A stretch of 64,000 nt of DNA. Origin: Kofleriaceae bacterium (lineage in GTDB: Bacteria; Myxococcota_A; Polyangia; Haliangiales; Haliangiaceae). The stretch lies in the NCBI GenBank assembly GCA_018057825.1, contig JAGPCY010000002.1:124001-188000 (forward strand), written 5' to 3'. The position numbers and the translations under genes were made by a program. The notes below the pieces were generated by a model. That model worked only from the letters and a program-made list of their open reading frames with translations, was not told where the DNA came from and ran no database searches. This document shows positions 17,436 to 28,592 of the stretch, piece by piece (the stretch's first letter is position 1; every line of letters begins with the position of its first letter).

Positions 17436-18497
17436 ATGCCCAACCCGACGTCCACGCCCGCGTCCATCGTCCCCGCCGACACCACCGTCCTGGTCACCGG
17501 CGCCTCCGGCTTCATCGCCCAGCACACGATCGCCGAGCTCCTGCGCGCCGGCTATCGGGTCCGCGGCACGCTGCGCTCGAAGGCCCGGGGTGCCGAGGTC
17601 GCGGCGGTGATCGGCCGCCACGCGCCGATCGAGCACCTCAGCTTCGTCGAGGCCGAGCTCGGGAGCGACGCCGGCTGGGCCGACGCCTGTCGCGGCTGCC
17701 GCTTCGTGCTCCACGTCGCGTCGCCGCTGCCATCGGCGCCGCCCAAGGATCCCGACGAGCTCATCATCCCGGCCCGGGACGGCGCGCTCCGGGTCCTGCG
17801 CGCGGCCGTGGCCGCCCGGGTCGAGCGCGTGGTGCTGACCTCGTCGGTAGCCGCGGTGGTCTACGGCCACGCCCGCGACGGCAGGCGCACCTACGACGAG
17901 GCCGACTGGTCGCAGCTCACCGCCGACGTCGGGGCCTACGAGCAGAGCAAGACCCTGGCCGAGCGCGCGGCCTGGGACTACGTCAACGGCTTGCCGCCCG
18001 ACCAGGCGATCGAGCTGGTGGCGGTCAACCCCGGCCTGGTGCTCGGTCCCATCCTGTCGGCGGACTTCTCGACCTCGGGCGAGGTCGTGCGCAAGCTGCT
18101 CAAGCGCGAGCTGCCGGGCTGCCCCGACATCGGCTGGGCGGTGGTCGATGTGCGCGACGTCGCGGCCGCGGAGCTGGCGGCGATGACAACGCCGGGAGCG
18201 GCCGGCCAGCGCTTCATCCTGGCCATCGAGCACGCCGGGATGCGCGACATCGCCGCGATCCTCGACCGCACCTTTCGTCCCCGCGGCTACCGGGTCCCGA
18301 CCCGCAAGGTGCCGGCCTGGGTCCTGCGCTTGGTCAGCACCTGGGACAAGACCGCGCGCCTGGCGGTCCAGGAGCTGGGCAAGCGGCAGGACCTCTCGAA
18401 CCAGCGCGCCCGCGAGGTCCTCGGCTGGCGGCCGCGCTCCCTCGAGGACATGGTGGTCGCGATGGGCGAGAGCATGATCGCCCACCAGGTGGTCTGA
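17436..18497 (+). CDS. NAD(P)-dependent epimerase/aldehyde reductase (extended SDR)
   Basis: A protein of 353 residues. The Rossmann glycine motif VLVTGASGFIAQH is at about 18-30. The catalytic set is Ser136 (LTSSVAA), Tyr168 and Lys172 (AYEQSKTLAE). RGTLRS near 43-48 matches NADPH-preferring dihydroflavonol-4-reductase/aldehyde-reductase-like SDRs that reduce aldehydes or ketones. HVASPLPS after the nucleotide site supports that subgroup. It is preceded by a TetR-operator promoter and a repetitive leader, consistent with an inducible detoxification role; this is inference. The first 15 residues are extra relative to the fold and Pro/Thr-rich. Confidence 0.9.
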   Translation: MPNPTSTPASIVPADTTVLVTGASGFIAQHTIAELLRAGYRVRGTLRSKARGAEVAAVIGRHAPIEHLSFVEAELGSDAGWADACRGCRFVLHVASPLPSAPPKDPDELIIPARDGALRVLRAAVAARVERVVLTSSVAAVVYGHARDGRRTYDEADWSQLTADVGAYEQSKTLAERAAWDYVNGLPPDQAIELVAVNPGLVLGPILSADFSTSGEVVRKLLKRELPGCPDIGWAVVDVRDVAAAELAAMTTPGAAGQRFILAIEHAGMRDIAAILDRTFRPRGYRVPTRKVPAWVLRLVSTWDKTARLAVQELGKRQDLSNQRAREVLGWRPRSLEDMVVAMGESMIAHQVV

Positions 18498-18514
18498 GCG
18501 AACCCTCGACCAAC

Positions 18515-18695
18515 TCGACCTCCACTTCCACCTCGGTCTCCGCCTCGGCCTCCGCCTCCGCCTCGGCCTCGGTCTCTGCCTCCGCCTCGGTCTCGGTCTC
18601 GGTCTCGGCCTCGACCTCCGCCTCGACCTCGGTCTCGGGTTCGGGTTCGGTCTCGGATTCGGTCTCGGGTTCGGGTTCGGCCTCCGCTTCCGCCC
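18515..18695. repeat. Hexamer tract 2 (CTCGGT/CTCCGC type)
   Basis: Begins about 18 bases after the epimerase stop and ends 6 bases before the stop of the opposite-strand membrane protein, filling the space between two convergent genes. Units vary among CTCGGT, CTCGGC, CTCCGC and GGTTCG. Tracts 4 and 7 have the same position between convergent genes, which suits a termination or insulation role, though none is demonstrated. Confidence 0.85.
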
Positions 18696-18701
18696 CGCCC
18701 T

Positions 18702-20207
18702 CTAACGCTTCCGTCGTCGCCGTCGCCCCGGAAGCGCGCGCCGCGCCAGCGCGCCGATCACCAGCGCCACGACGACGATCATCGCCGCCGTCCGCGCCCG
18801 CACCTCGGTCGACAGCGCGTCGGGGTGCGTGTCGGCGAACCACGCGGTCGCGATCAGCGCCACCAGCCACGCCGCCCACCACATCCGCTCGCCGTCGAAC
18901 AGCGGGCCGGGATGAGGGCACAGCGGTCGCGCCACCACCAGGATCGCGAACAGGCCGACCGCCACCGCCACGCTCGGGCCGTGCCACGCCGCGACCGCCG
19001 CGACCCCGCGCAACCCGAACATCACGACCGCGACCCACCACGCCTTGCGCCGGCCCTGCTGGAGGCCCCGCGCCGCGACCAGGGTCACCAGCCCGGCGAG
19101 GAACACCGCCCCTTGGCCCACGCCGCCGAACTGCTCGGTCAGGCCGTTGGCCCGCGGCACCGCGGCGGCCAGGAGCGACAGCACGCTGCCGGCGAAGGTC
19201 GCGATCGCCAGCGCGTCGCGGCCGAGATCGAGGGCGACCCGGTTGGGGCGCTTGCGGAGCTGGCCCTCGAGGGCGAACCCGACCAGGAGCACGGTGCCGA
19301 CCGCGATCGGCAACAGGTTCACGACCGCGCGCCGGACCAGGAGCGCCGCGAGGGTCGCCGGGTGGGCCGCCGGCGGCACGAACCCGAGGACCACGGTCTC
19401 GTAGACGCCGAGTCCACCCGGCACCTGGCTGAGCGAGCCCATCACGTTGGCGACCAAGCCGATCGCGACCAGGGTCAGGTAGTCGAGGCCGGCCGACGTC
19501 GGCACGAGCGCCAGCGTGATCAACCCAGCGAGGAAGGTGTCGACCACCGGCAGCACGACCTGGGCGCCGAGCTGCACCGGCGTGAACACCGGCAGCTCGA
19601 AGCGCCGGATCGTCAGCGGCCCGCGCCGTCGCAGGTTCCAGGTCAGGTAGGCCACCACCGCGACCAGCGCCGCCGGACCGACCCAGCCCAGCCACGGCAG
19701 GGTGAACCCGGCCGCCACCGGCGTCGGTAGCGCGGTCACCGTCAGCACCACCGCGAACGCCGCGACCAGCCCGACGTAGTACGTCGACTCGTTGTAGATC
19801 GTGATGCGCGCGACCGCCGCGCCGTCGAGACGGTAGTCCTGGTAGATCCGCACTCGCAGCGCCAGCCCGGTGATCGTCGCGATGCCGAGCGTCGACAGCG
19901 ACCGCGCGATCAGTGACGCGATCGCGACCTTGCGCCAGGCCAGGCTCGACGCCCCCGCGAAGTCGACCGCCAGGCGCTCGCGAACGATGTAGAGCGCGTG
20001 CACCACCGTCACCACCGCCGCCGCCGCCGCGATCCGCGCCGGGGCCATGGCGTCGAGGCCGGCGATCACCTCGTCGTACGAGAAGCTGGTGAGGAGCTGG
20101 CGCAGCCCCCACGCCAGGGCCGCGAAGATCACCACCGTCACCGCCGGCTTGACCCACCGCCAGGGGCTCGACGGCGGCTCACGCCCGGCGGTCGTCGACG
20201 ACTCCAC
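18702..20207 (-). CDS. Lysylphosphatidylglycerol-synthase-like integral membrane protein (UPF0104 type)
   Basis: About 501 residues from a GTG at 20207 (ESSTTAGREPPSSPWRWVKP). An ATG at 20345 would overlap the start of the divergent DUF423 gene and add a Gly/Arg-rich stretch. The protein has around 12 hydrophobic helices. The pattern LTSFSYDEVIAGLDAMAPAR, then IASLIARSLSTLGIATITGLALRVRIYQ and GSLSQVPGGLGVYETVVLG, matches the flippase/synthase membrane domain of MprF and YbhN relatives. The soluble aminoacyl-transferase domain of MprF is absent, so a lipid-translocation role is more likely than lysyl transfer. The C-terminus is Arg-rich. Confidence 0.8.
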   Translation of the reverse strand: MESSTTAGREPPSSPWRWVKPAVTVVIFAALAWGLRQLLTSFSYDEVIAGLDAMAPARIAAAAAVVTVVHALYIVRERLAVDFAGASSLAWRKVAIASLIARSLSTLGIATITGLALRVRIYQDYRLDGAAVARITIYNESTYYVGLVAAFAVVLTVTALPTPVAAGFTLPWLGWVGPAALVAVVAYLTWNLRRRGPLTIRRFELPVFTPVQLGAQVVLPVVDTFLAGLITLALVPTSAGLDYLTLVAIGLVANVMGSLSQVPGGLGVYETVVLGFVPPAAHPATLAALLVRRAVVNLLPIAVGTVLLVGFALEGQLRKRPNRVALDLGRDALAIATFAGSVLSLLAAAVPRANGLTEQFGGVGQGAVFLAGLVTLVAARGLQQGRRKAWWVAVVMFGLRGVAAVAAWHGPSVAVAVGLFAILVVARPLCPHPGPLFDGERMWWAAWLVALIATAWFADTHPDALSTEVRARTAAMIVVVALVIGALARRALPGRRRRRKR

Positions 20208-20322
20208 CGCGCGACTGTGCCCCGCGGCGGCCGCGGCGACAAGCCACCCGAGCAGCCACCCGAGCAGCCGCCGCGTCGCGCCCGGGTTTGACCGCCGGCC
20301 GCCACCGCGCCACAGTGCCGCG

Positions 20323-20685
20323 ATGTCGCCCCGCCTGTTCGCCACCGGCGCCGCCCTGGTGGCGCTCGCGATCGCCGCCGGCGCGTTCGGCGCCCACGCG
20401 CTGCGCGACCGCTTGACCGTCGAGCGCCTCGCGGTGTTCGAGACCGGCGCGCGCTATCACATGTACGGCGCGCTCGGGGTCGTGCTCCTGGCGTTGGCGG
20501 TCGACCGCGGCCTGGCCGACGCCCGCGCCGGCTGGCTCCTGGTGGTCGGCACCGCGATCTTCGCCGGCACGCTCTACGCGCTCGCGCTCACCGGCGTGCG
20601 CTGGCTCGGCGCGATCACGCCGATCGGCGGCACCGCGATGCTGGTGGCCTGGGGCTGGGTCGCGATCACCGCGCTGCGTCGGTGA
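20323..20685 (+). CDS. DUF423 small membrane protein
   Basis: A protein of 120 residues with four hydrophobic helices. The opening GAALVALAIAAGAFGAHALR and the centre FETGARYHMYGALGVVLLAL are clear DUF423 (YgdD-like) signatures; the C-terminal GAITPIGGTAMLVAWGWV completes the family pattern. The molecular role of the family is unknown. It starts inside the region upstream of the divergent membrane protein and its last 20 bases overlap the convergent LysR gene, an unusually tight packing. Confidence 0.92.
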   Translation: MSPRLFATGAALVALAIAAGAFGAHALRDRLTVERLAVFETGARYHMYGALGVVLLALAVDRGLADARAGWLLVVGTAIFAGTLYALALTGVRWLGAITPIGGTAMLVAWGWVAITALRR

Positions 20686-21571
20686 GCGGCCGCTCGAGCG
20701 ACAGCCGCTCGGCCAGGTAGTCGAGGTAGACCCGGACCTTGGGCGCCAGGTTCTTGCCCGACGGGTACACCGCGTACAGCTCGATCTGGGGGCTGCGCCA
20801 GCCCGGCAGCACCGGGGTCAGGCGATCGTCGGCGGCGCAGCCGAGCACGAACCCGGGGATGAACGCGATCCCGGCGCCGGCCCGCGCCGCCTCGAAGATC
20901 GCCAGGAGGTTGTTCGAGGTCATGCGCGCTGTCGGCGCCAGCTCGACCGGCTCGCCGCCGCCGTGCAGGATCCAGGTCGCCAGCCGCGGCACCGGCGCGA
21001 ACACTAGGAGGTCATGGTCGGCCAGCTCGTCGGGTTCGCGCGGTGCGCCGGCCCGCGCCAGGTACTCGCGCGACGCGTAGAGGCCCATGGCCGCGGTGGT
21101 CAGCCGCCGCGCGATCAGCGTCGACTCGGCCAGGGGCCCGAAGCGGATCGCCAGGTCGTAGCCCTCGTCGACCAGATCGATCACCCGGTCGGTCAGGTCG
21201 AGGTGGACGTCGATGTCGGGGTGCTCGGCGAGGAACGTGCCGGTCAGGTCGCCGAGCGCGAAGGCGCCGAGGTCGACTGGCGCGGTGACCTTGAGCCGGC
21301 CGCGCGGCGTGGTCTGGAGATCGCCGACGAGCTGCTCGGCGGCCGCGATGTCGGCGACGATCCGCTGACAGCGCGCGAAGTACGCGGCGCCGATCTCGGT
21401 CAGCGACAGCTTGCGCGTCGTGCGCTGGATCAGGCGCGCGCCGAGCCGCTCCTCGAGCTGGGACACCTTGCGGCTGACCGTCGACTTGGGCAGCCCGAGC
21501 TGCTGCGCCGCGGCGGTGAAGCTCTTGGTCTCGACCACCTTGGCGAACACGACGATCTCGTTCAGGTCCAC
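20666..21571 (-). CDS. LysR-family transcriptional regulator
   Basis: A protein of 301 residues. Residues 1-60 hold the winged helix: NEIVVFAKVVETKSFTAAAQ, then QLGLPKSTVSRKVSQLEERLG. Residues about 90-295 form the periplasmic-binding-protein-like effector domain (GRLKVTAPVDLGAFALGDL). The sequence is closest in style to the CrgA/YafC subgroup that often controls oxidoreductases. It has a 192-base upstream region shared with the divergent YkgJ gene, where LysR regulators usually bind. Effector unknown. The C-terminal codons overlap the convergent DUF423 gene. Confidence 0.93.
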   Translation of the reverse strand: MDLNEIVVFAKVVETKSFTAAAQQLGLPKSTVSRKVSQLEERLGARLIQRTTRKLSLTEIGAAYFARCQRIVADIAAAEQLVGDLQTTPRGRLKVTAPVDLGAFALGDLTGTFLAEHPDIDVHLDLTDRVIDLVDEGYDLAIRFGPLAESTLIARRLTTAAMGLYASREYLARAGAPREPDELADHDLLVFAPVPRLATWILHGGGEPVELAPTARMTSNNLLAIFEAARAGAGIAFIPGFVLGCAADDRLTPVLPGWRSPQIELYAVYPSGKNLAPKVRVYLDYLAERLSLERPLTDAAR

Positions 21572-21763
21572 CGCCGCAGTCTACTCGAGCACCGAACGGT
21601 TGAATGCGGTCGCGAGACGCGGACGTGTGAGGAAGATCCGGGCGCACGCCCGACGCGCAGGGAGGAGTGTAGTCAACGACACGACGAGCGAGCCTCGGAC
21701 GTACGCCCGGAGGTGCCCCGGCGGGGGCGCCACGTCGCCCGGTGCGCGCTACCATGAGCGACG

Positions 21764-22270
21764 ATGTCCGGACATCCTGCCCTGGTCGCGCTGGCCGCCA
21801 AGCTCGACGGGTTCGTCGCCCGGGTCGAGGCCCGCCACGGCGACCAGCTCCGCTGCGCACCGGGCTGCGCCGCCTGTTGCCAGGTCGCGTTGACCATCAC
21901 CGCCGTCGAGGCCGACGCCATCCGCGCCTGGGCCGCCGAGCAGCCGGCCGCGGCGCGCGCCGCCCTGGCCGAGCACGCCCGCGCCGCCACCCCGACCCGA
22001 TGCGCCGCGCTCGACGCCTCCGATCGCTGCCGGATCTACCCGGTCCGGCCCCTGGTGTGCCGGTCCCACGGCGTGCCGATCCGCCTCGGCCGCGGCGCCG
22101 CGACGATCACCGCCTGCGAGCTCAACTTCACCGCCGCCGGGCCGGCCGCCGCCGACCCCGACTGCGTCCTCGACCAGGAGCTGGTCTCGACGACCCTGGG
22201 CGTGATCGATCGCGCCGCCGGCGGGGGCCCGCGCGAAGACCTGGCCGCGGTCCTCGCCTCCCTCGCCTAG
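21764..22270 (+). CDS. YkgJ-family cysteine-cluster protein
   Basis: A protein of 168 residues with nine cysteines, at about 31, 35, 38, 39, 80, 89, 99, 118 and 134. The spacing CAPGCAACC near the N-terminus and CRIYPVRPLVCRSHG in the middle is the YkgJ pattern, a zinc- or iron-chelating family thought to bind metal or an Fe-S cluster. Role unknown. An alternative ATG ten bases upstream is in another frame. The stop is followed within three bases by hexamer tract 3. Confidence 0.88.
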   Translation: MSGHPALVALAAKLDGFVARVEARHGDQLRCAPGCAACCQVALTITAVEADAIRAWAAEQPAAARAALAEHARAATPTRCAALDASDRCRIYPVRPLVCRSHGVPIRLGRGAATITACELNFTAAGPAAADPDCVLDQELVSTTLGVIDRAAGGGPREDLAAVLASLA

Positions 22271-22272
22271 CG

Positions 22273-22467
<195 letters not shown>

Positions 22468-22599
22468 AAGGATTGGAGCCTCGCCCCGCGCTTCGCGCTA
22501 ACCTCCCGTAGTCTCGACTGGTTCGCGCTTGAATCCCCTCGCGCCGCCGCGCGTCTATCAGTACAACCGCGGCGCGCTTCCCCGCCGCTGGAGATCACG

Positions 22600-23496
22600 A
22601 TGCCCAAGCCCCTCGCCGCCCTCCTCCTCGCGACCTCTCTCCTCGCCCCGACCGCGGCGGTCGCCGCCCCCACGCCGTCGACCGGGCTGTTCGCGTGGCT
22701 GTTCCCCACCGGCACGCCGACCGCCGCGCCCACCCCCGCCGCGCGCCCCGCGCCTCGGGTCGCCGCCGCCCCCACCGCCGCCGAGGTCATGGACGGCGTG
22801 CAGAAGTTCTACGCCGGCATCGGCCAGGTGAAGGCCAAGTTCCGCCAGGAGGTCGTGAACGCCACCTTCGGTCGCAGCGACATCTCCGACGGCACGCTCT
22901 TCATCAAGAAGCCGGGCAACATGCGCTGGCAGTACTTCTCGAAGAAGCGCAAGGGCAAGGTCACGATCGCCAAGGACTTCATCTCCAACGGCACGTACCT
23001 CTACGTCGTCGACTACGAGAACAAGCAGGTCATCAAGAAGGACCTGCGCAAGAACCTCTTGCCGACCGCGGTCACCTTCCTCTACGGCAAGGGCGACCTG
23101 GGCGCCGACTTCACCCCGGCCCTCGAGACCGGCAGCAAGTACGGCGGCAAGACCGACCTCGTGCTGCGCCTCGTGCCCAAGGCGCCGTCGGCCCAGTACA
23201 AGACCCTGCACCTGGTGGTCGACCCGTCGAACTACCGGGTCAAGGAGTCGATCATCATCGACGCCGCCGGCAACAAGAACCACTTCCGGTTCTACGAGCC
23301 CAACTTCGACGCGCCGATCGAGGACAAGTTCTTCCAGTTCAGCGAGAAGAGCCCGGCCGTCAAGTCCTTCCGCGTCAGCGACGGCGACGAGGAGGCCGCG
23401 CCGACCGCGCCGACGGGGCCGACCGCGCCGACCGCGCCCGCGCCGAAGGGGCCGATCCCGCCTGCGGCCACCCCGACGCCGGCGCCGACCAAGTAG
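22600..23496 (+). CDS. LolA-like outer-membrane lipoprotein carrier
   Basis: A protein of 298 residues. Signal peptide 1-22 (cut after AVAA), a Pro/Ala/Thr-rich linker to about 65, then a LolA fold: FYAGIGQVKAKFRQEVVN, GTLFIKKPGNMRWQYF, DFISNGTYLYVVDYENKQVI and FLYGKGDLGADFTPALE. LolA shuttles lipoproteins across the periplasm from LolCDE to the outer membrane. A Pro/Thr/Ala-rich tail of about 40 residues is extra compared with E. coli LolA. In a genome with this many lipoproteins an alternative carrier is plausible. No other Lol genes are nearby. Confidence 0.88.
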   Translation: MPKPLAALLLATSLLAPTAAVAAPTPSTGLFAWLFPTGTPTAAPTPAARPAPRVAAAPTAAEVMDGVQKFYAGIGQVKAKFRQEVVNATFGRSDISDGTLFIKKPGNMRWQYFSKKRKGKVTIAKDFISNGTYLYVVDYENKQVIKKDLRKNLLPTAVTFLYGKGDLGADFTPALETGSKYGGKTDLVLRLVPKAPSAQYKTLHLVVDPSNYRVKESIIIDAAGNKNHFRFYEPNFDAPIEDKFFQFSEKSPAVKSFRVSDGDEEAAPTAPTGPTAPTAPAPKGPIPPAATPTPAPTK

Positions 23497-23514
23497 TAGT
23501 ACCGTGGGCGCCCT

Positions 23515-24312
23515 GTGCGCCCGATCGACGATCCCTTCGCCCGCGGCCACCCGCGGGAGCGGTGGCTCCTCGGGCTGATCGCGGTCGCGACCGTCCTCGG
23601 CGGCGCCGCGCTCCTGGCCTGGGCCCCAGCGGCCGACCCGCGACCGGTGCGCTGGCTGCGCGTGGTCGGCGGTGGGCTGTGCACCGCCGCGGTGGCCGTG
23701 GCGTTCACCGCCGTCGACGCGCTGCGCGGCCCCCACCGCCGCTGGCCGTTCATCTCCGAGGTCCTGGCCGCGTCCCACCGCCGCGGCGACGACGCGCCGG
23801 CGACCTGGGGCGGCTTCCTCGGCTCCCTGGTCGCCAATCTCCTCCTCGGCCTCGGCGCGATGGTGTTCCTGCTCGACGCGGTGTGGCTCGAGGGCGTCGA
23901 GCAGGGCCTGGTGATCGCCACGGCGCTGTTCTTGCTGGGCGTCGTCCTGGTCCCGCTCGAGGACGTCGTCCCGCGCCAGGCCCGCCTCGCCGACTTTCGC
24001 CACCCCTGGCTCGCCGCGCTGTTCTATCTCGCGGCGCTGGCCTTGTCCGCCGTCGAGCTATCGCAGGCCGGGCCGGTCGGCCAGGCCCTGGCCTGCGTGC
24101 ACATCGCGAGCTCCGCGGCCCTGGTCGCCCTCGCGGTCCTGGCCTCGATCCTCGAGTACGAGCCGTGGGAGGCCCTGGGCTGGCCGGCCTTCGGCACCCG
24201 CATCCTCCTCGACATCAGCCCCCACAGCCGAGCTAACTGGGTCCGCTACTGGCAGTGGTCGACCACCTGCCTGGTCGGCGTCGCGCTCTCTCTCGGCGCC
24301 TCGGGTTGGTAG
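23515..24312 (+). CDS. Unknown integral membrane protein, about six helices
   Basis: A protein of 265 residues from a GTG at 23515, 18 bases after the LolA-like stop, so probably in the same transcript. Hydrophobic segments lie near residues 20-40, 50-70, 100-125, 135-150, 165-190 and 195-215, with a conserved-looking ISEVLAASHRRGDD cytoplasmic loop. The last 45 residues are polar with several Trp and Ser. No family recognised. It is followed by hexamer tract 4 within five bases. Confidence 0.65.
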   Translation: MRPIDDPFARGHPRERWLLGLIAVATVLGGAALLAWAPAADPRPVRWLRVVGGGLCTAAVAVAFTAVDALRGPHRRWPFISEVLAASHRRGDDAPATWGGFLGSLVANLLLGLGAMVFLLDAVWLEGVEQGLVIATALFLLGVVLVPLEDVVPRQARLADFRHPWLAALFYLAALALSAVELSQAGPVGQALACVHIASSAALVALAVLASILEYEPWEALGWPAFGTRILLDISPHSRANWVRYWQWSTTCLVGVALSLGASGW

Positions 24313-24316
24313 GAGC

Positions 24317-24515
<199 letters not shown>

Positions 24516-24547
24516 TCCGCCCGCCGCCCGCCGCGCCCGCGGCGCGC

Positions 24548-25071
24548 TCAGCCCTTCAGGGCCTTGGCGATCGCGTCGCGCAGATCCTCGTCGCTCATGG
24601 GCCCGGCGTGCTTCTTCACCAGCTTGCCCTTGCGGTCGTAGACGAAGGTCGTGGGCAGGGCGCGCGGGTAGTCGTAGGCCTTGAGCACCGGGGTGTCGGC
24701 CCAGATGACCGGATAGGTCATCTCGTAGTCGCTCATGAAGTTGAGCAGCCCGGCGTCGTCGACCTGGTTGTCGTAGAGCACGCCGAGGAACTCGACGCCC
24801 TTGCCCTTGTACTCGATGTACGTGCGGTTGAAGGCCGGGATCTCCTTCTTGCACGGCCCACACCAGGTGGCCCAGAAGTTGACGACCACGACCTTGCCGT
24901 CGAGGTTCGACTTCTTGAACGGCTGCTTGTGGATGTCGTGGTAGTCGACCGTGGGCAGGCACTCGTCGGCGGTCGAGCACGAGGCCTGGGCCGACTTGGT
25001 GGCGGTGTTGCACGCCACCAGCGCTGTGGCGCCGGCGACCAGGAGACCGAGAGCGAGCGTGGTGCGGCGGA

Positions 25072-25075
<4 letters not shown>
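24548..25075 (-). CDS. TlpA-like thioredoxin-fold lipoprotein
   Basis: A protein of 175 residues from the ATG at 25073-25075. The signal ends LVAC (Cys 22). The active site WCGPC is at about 71-75 in VVNFWATWCGPCKKEIP, with the cis-Pro in RALPTTFVYDRKG. Family members reduce disulfides in the periplasm, for example in cytochrome c or cuproprotein assembly; electrons normally come from a DsbD/CcdA partner, not seen here. It is translationally coupled to gpmI (ATGA overlap), an unusual pairing with a glycolytic enzyme. Cysteines at about 33 and 39 before the fold may form a structural disulfide. Confidence 0.92.
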
Positions 25076-26733
<1,658 letters not shown>

Positions 26734-26818
26734 CGGCGGTCACGCTAACACGCGCGATGGAGAAACCGGAGGCGGGCTCGGGGTATTCCTACAGGTGTAG
26801 TAGCGGGAGGTGGGACGG

Positions 26819-26892
26819 GCGGAGGCGGAGGCGGAGGCGGAGGCCGAGGCGGAGACCGAGGCGGAGACCGAGGCCGAACCCGAGACCGAGAC
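26819..26892. repeat. Hexamer tract 5 (GGAGGC/GAGACC type)
   Basis: The shortest tract, about 75 bases, starting with GGAGGC units and passing into GAGACC/GAGGCC. It lies between the gpmI start and the stop of the DUF2461 gene, both on the minus strand, so the gpmI promoter must lie in or beside it (26734-26955). No clear promoter boxes are visible. Confidence 0.8.
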
Positions 26893-26955
26893 ATCCCGGA
26901 CGTCGCCCTCGGCGACGGCTACTTGATCCGCATCCACTGACTCGCCGCCCGGCGG

Positions 26956-27651
26956 TCACGCCCCGACGTGCTTGACCAGCCAGCCGACCAGCGGCGCGGC
27001 GGTGGTGGCGTGCTCGCAGAGCCAGGTGGCGAAGCCGGGCTTGTGGATGAGCCCGCGCGGGATCGCGGGGAACATCGCGGTCAGGCCGCGCTGGCGCAGC
27101 AGGTCGGCGCGCGGGTGCTCGGGGTCGAAGCCCTTGGGGACCTTCTTCAGATCGTCGTGGCCGCCGACGGTGAAGCCGGCGGCTGAGAGCCGCGCGATCA
27201 CCGGCGCCAGGGCCGCGCCGGGGCGGCCTGCGACCGCCGCGCGCCAGCGCGCCAGGGCCTCGGGGCCGAACTGATAGGTGCCGACTCCGACGAACTCCTC
27301 GTCGAGGCCGAGGTGGACGTAGAGCGCCGCGCAGCCGCCGTCGGGCAGGCCGCGGTCACCGGCCGGGATGACCGCGCCGAGGTGGGTCTTGTACGGCGTC
27401 TTGTCCTTGCTGAAGCGGACGTCGCGGTGGATGCGCATGACCTTGGGCGCGCCCAGCCCACCTCGGCCGTAGACCGGCGTGAGCCCGGCGGCGACCTGGT
27501 CGAGGAGCGCGGTCATCGGCGCCACCCACTGCGCCTGGTAGCGCGCCTTGGCGCCGTCGAACCAGGCCTTGTCCATGTGCATCGCCAGCTCGGCCCAGAA
27601 CCCCATGGCGTCCTTGGGGAAGCCGGTGAACGAGGACGTCGTCGCAGCCAT
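26956..27651 (-). CDS. DUF2461 (TIGR02453) family protein
   Basis: A protein of 231 residues from the ATG at 27649-27651. Conserved blocks FTGFPKDAMGFWAELAMHMD, APKVMRIHRDVRFSKDKTPYKTHLG and GGCAALYVHLGLDEEFVGVG are clear signatures of DUF2461, a conserved family with no established function. Length is normal. It stands alone, converging on no gene, with hexamer tract 5 about 60 bases beyond its stop. Confidence 0.9.
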   Translation of the reverse strand: MAATTSSFTGFPKDAMGFWAELAMHMDKAWFDGAKARYQAQWVAPMTALLDQVAAGLTPVYGRGGLGAPKVMRIHRDVRFSKDKTPYKTHLGAVIPAGDRGLPDGGCAALYVHLGLDEEFVGVGTYQFGPEALARWRAAVAGRPGAALAPVIARLSAAGFTVGGHDDLKKVPKGFDPEHPRADLLRQRGLTAMFPAIPRGLIHKPGFATWLCEHATTAAPLVGWLVKHVGA

Positions 27652-27704
27652 CGCGCGATGGTGGCTGGCGCGCCGGCCCGCCGCAAGCCCGACGGCGCGC
27701 GGCG

Positions 27705-28592
27705 TCAGAAGCCGCGGGCGTAGTCGAGGACGACGCGCGTGCAGGTGCCAGCTTGATCGCCCGGGATCCAGCCGCCGACGTAGCATTCGTCGAGGCGCTG
27801 ATCGACCCGGAGCGACACGACCGCGCCGACCATCGCGAGGTGCGCGGCGCCGCCGACCGCGAAGCGACTCTCATACGGCTGGTAGCGTCGCTTGCCGACG
27901 TGCGCGAGGCCGTGGGCCGACAGCGCGAGATCGTCGCGCACGCGCACGCCGCCGCCGAGCGTGAACCAGCCGTGGTTCGGCGTGTCGCTCGCCGAGCCGC
28001 GGTCGCCGGCGATCCCGACGATCGCCACCTCGGCCTGGGCGAGCCATCGACCGCGATCGACGCGGGCGCCGAGCCCCAGCAGGCCGGCCGACTCGTCGGG
28101 GACCGTGATCGGCAGGGCGCCGAAACGGGTGAGCTGGGACGGTCGCTTCTCATACTCCGACTGTCCGTCGCAATCGCACGGCATCCCGCCGGTCAGGCCC
28201 AACATCGCGGCGACGTGGAAGCCGAGGTAGAGCGGCGTGCCTGCGGCCCGCGTCCAGTACGCGGCGGACACGATCGGATTGGTCGGCTGCAGCCCGCGCG
28301 CGTGGTGCGTGTTGAAGAGCGTGTAGCGATCGTCCCAGGCGACCGCGCCTAGCTCCAGGCCGTAGCGCCAGCGCCCGCGTCGGCCCATGACCTCGGCGAG
28401 GAGCGCCGTGCTCCGGACCGCGCCGTCGACGCCGGTGGCGACGCTGGTGTCGGAGCGCAGCCGCACGGTCCGCGCCTCGAGCGTCGGCGCCTGTTCGGGG
28501 AAGCGCACCGCGATCGGCTGCGCGGACGCGGGGGCCGCGGCGGCGAACGCGACCGTCACCGCCACCGCGAGGAACGCGAGCCACCGCGTCAT
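27705..28592 (-). CDS. Secreted outer-membrane beta-barrel-like protein
   Basis: A protein of 295 residues. Signal peptide 1-25 (WLAFLAVAVTVAFAAAAPASA, then QP). The mature part alternates short amphipathic strands (RWRYGLELGAVAWDDRYTLF, GLLGLGARVDRGRWLAQAEV, WFTLGGGVRVRDDLALSAHG) typical of a small barrel or a transporter-like OM protein. A CDC motif in GGMPCDCDGQ and two cysteines near the end (ECYVGG, GTCTRV) may form extracellular disulfides. No family recognised. Its ATG overlaps the stop of the upstream 126-residue gene (ATGA), so they are co-translated. Confidence 0.7.
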   Translation of the reverse strand: MTRWLAFLAVAVTVAFAAAAPASAQPIAVRFPEQAPTLEARTVRLRSDTSVATGVDGAVRSTALLAEVMGRRGRWRYGLELGAVAWDDRYTLFNTHHARGLQPTNPIVSAAYWTRAAGTPLYLGFHVAAMLGLTGGMPCDCDGQSEYEKRPSQLTRFGALPITVPDESAGLLGLGARVDRGRWLAQAEVAIVGIAGDRGSASDTPNHGWFTLGGGVRVRDDLALSAHGLAHVGKRRYQPYESRFAVGGAAHLAMVGAVVSLRVDQRLDECYVGGWIPGDQAGTCTRVVLDYARGF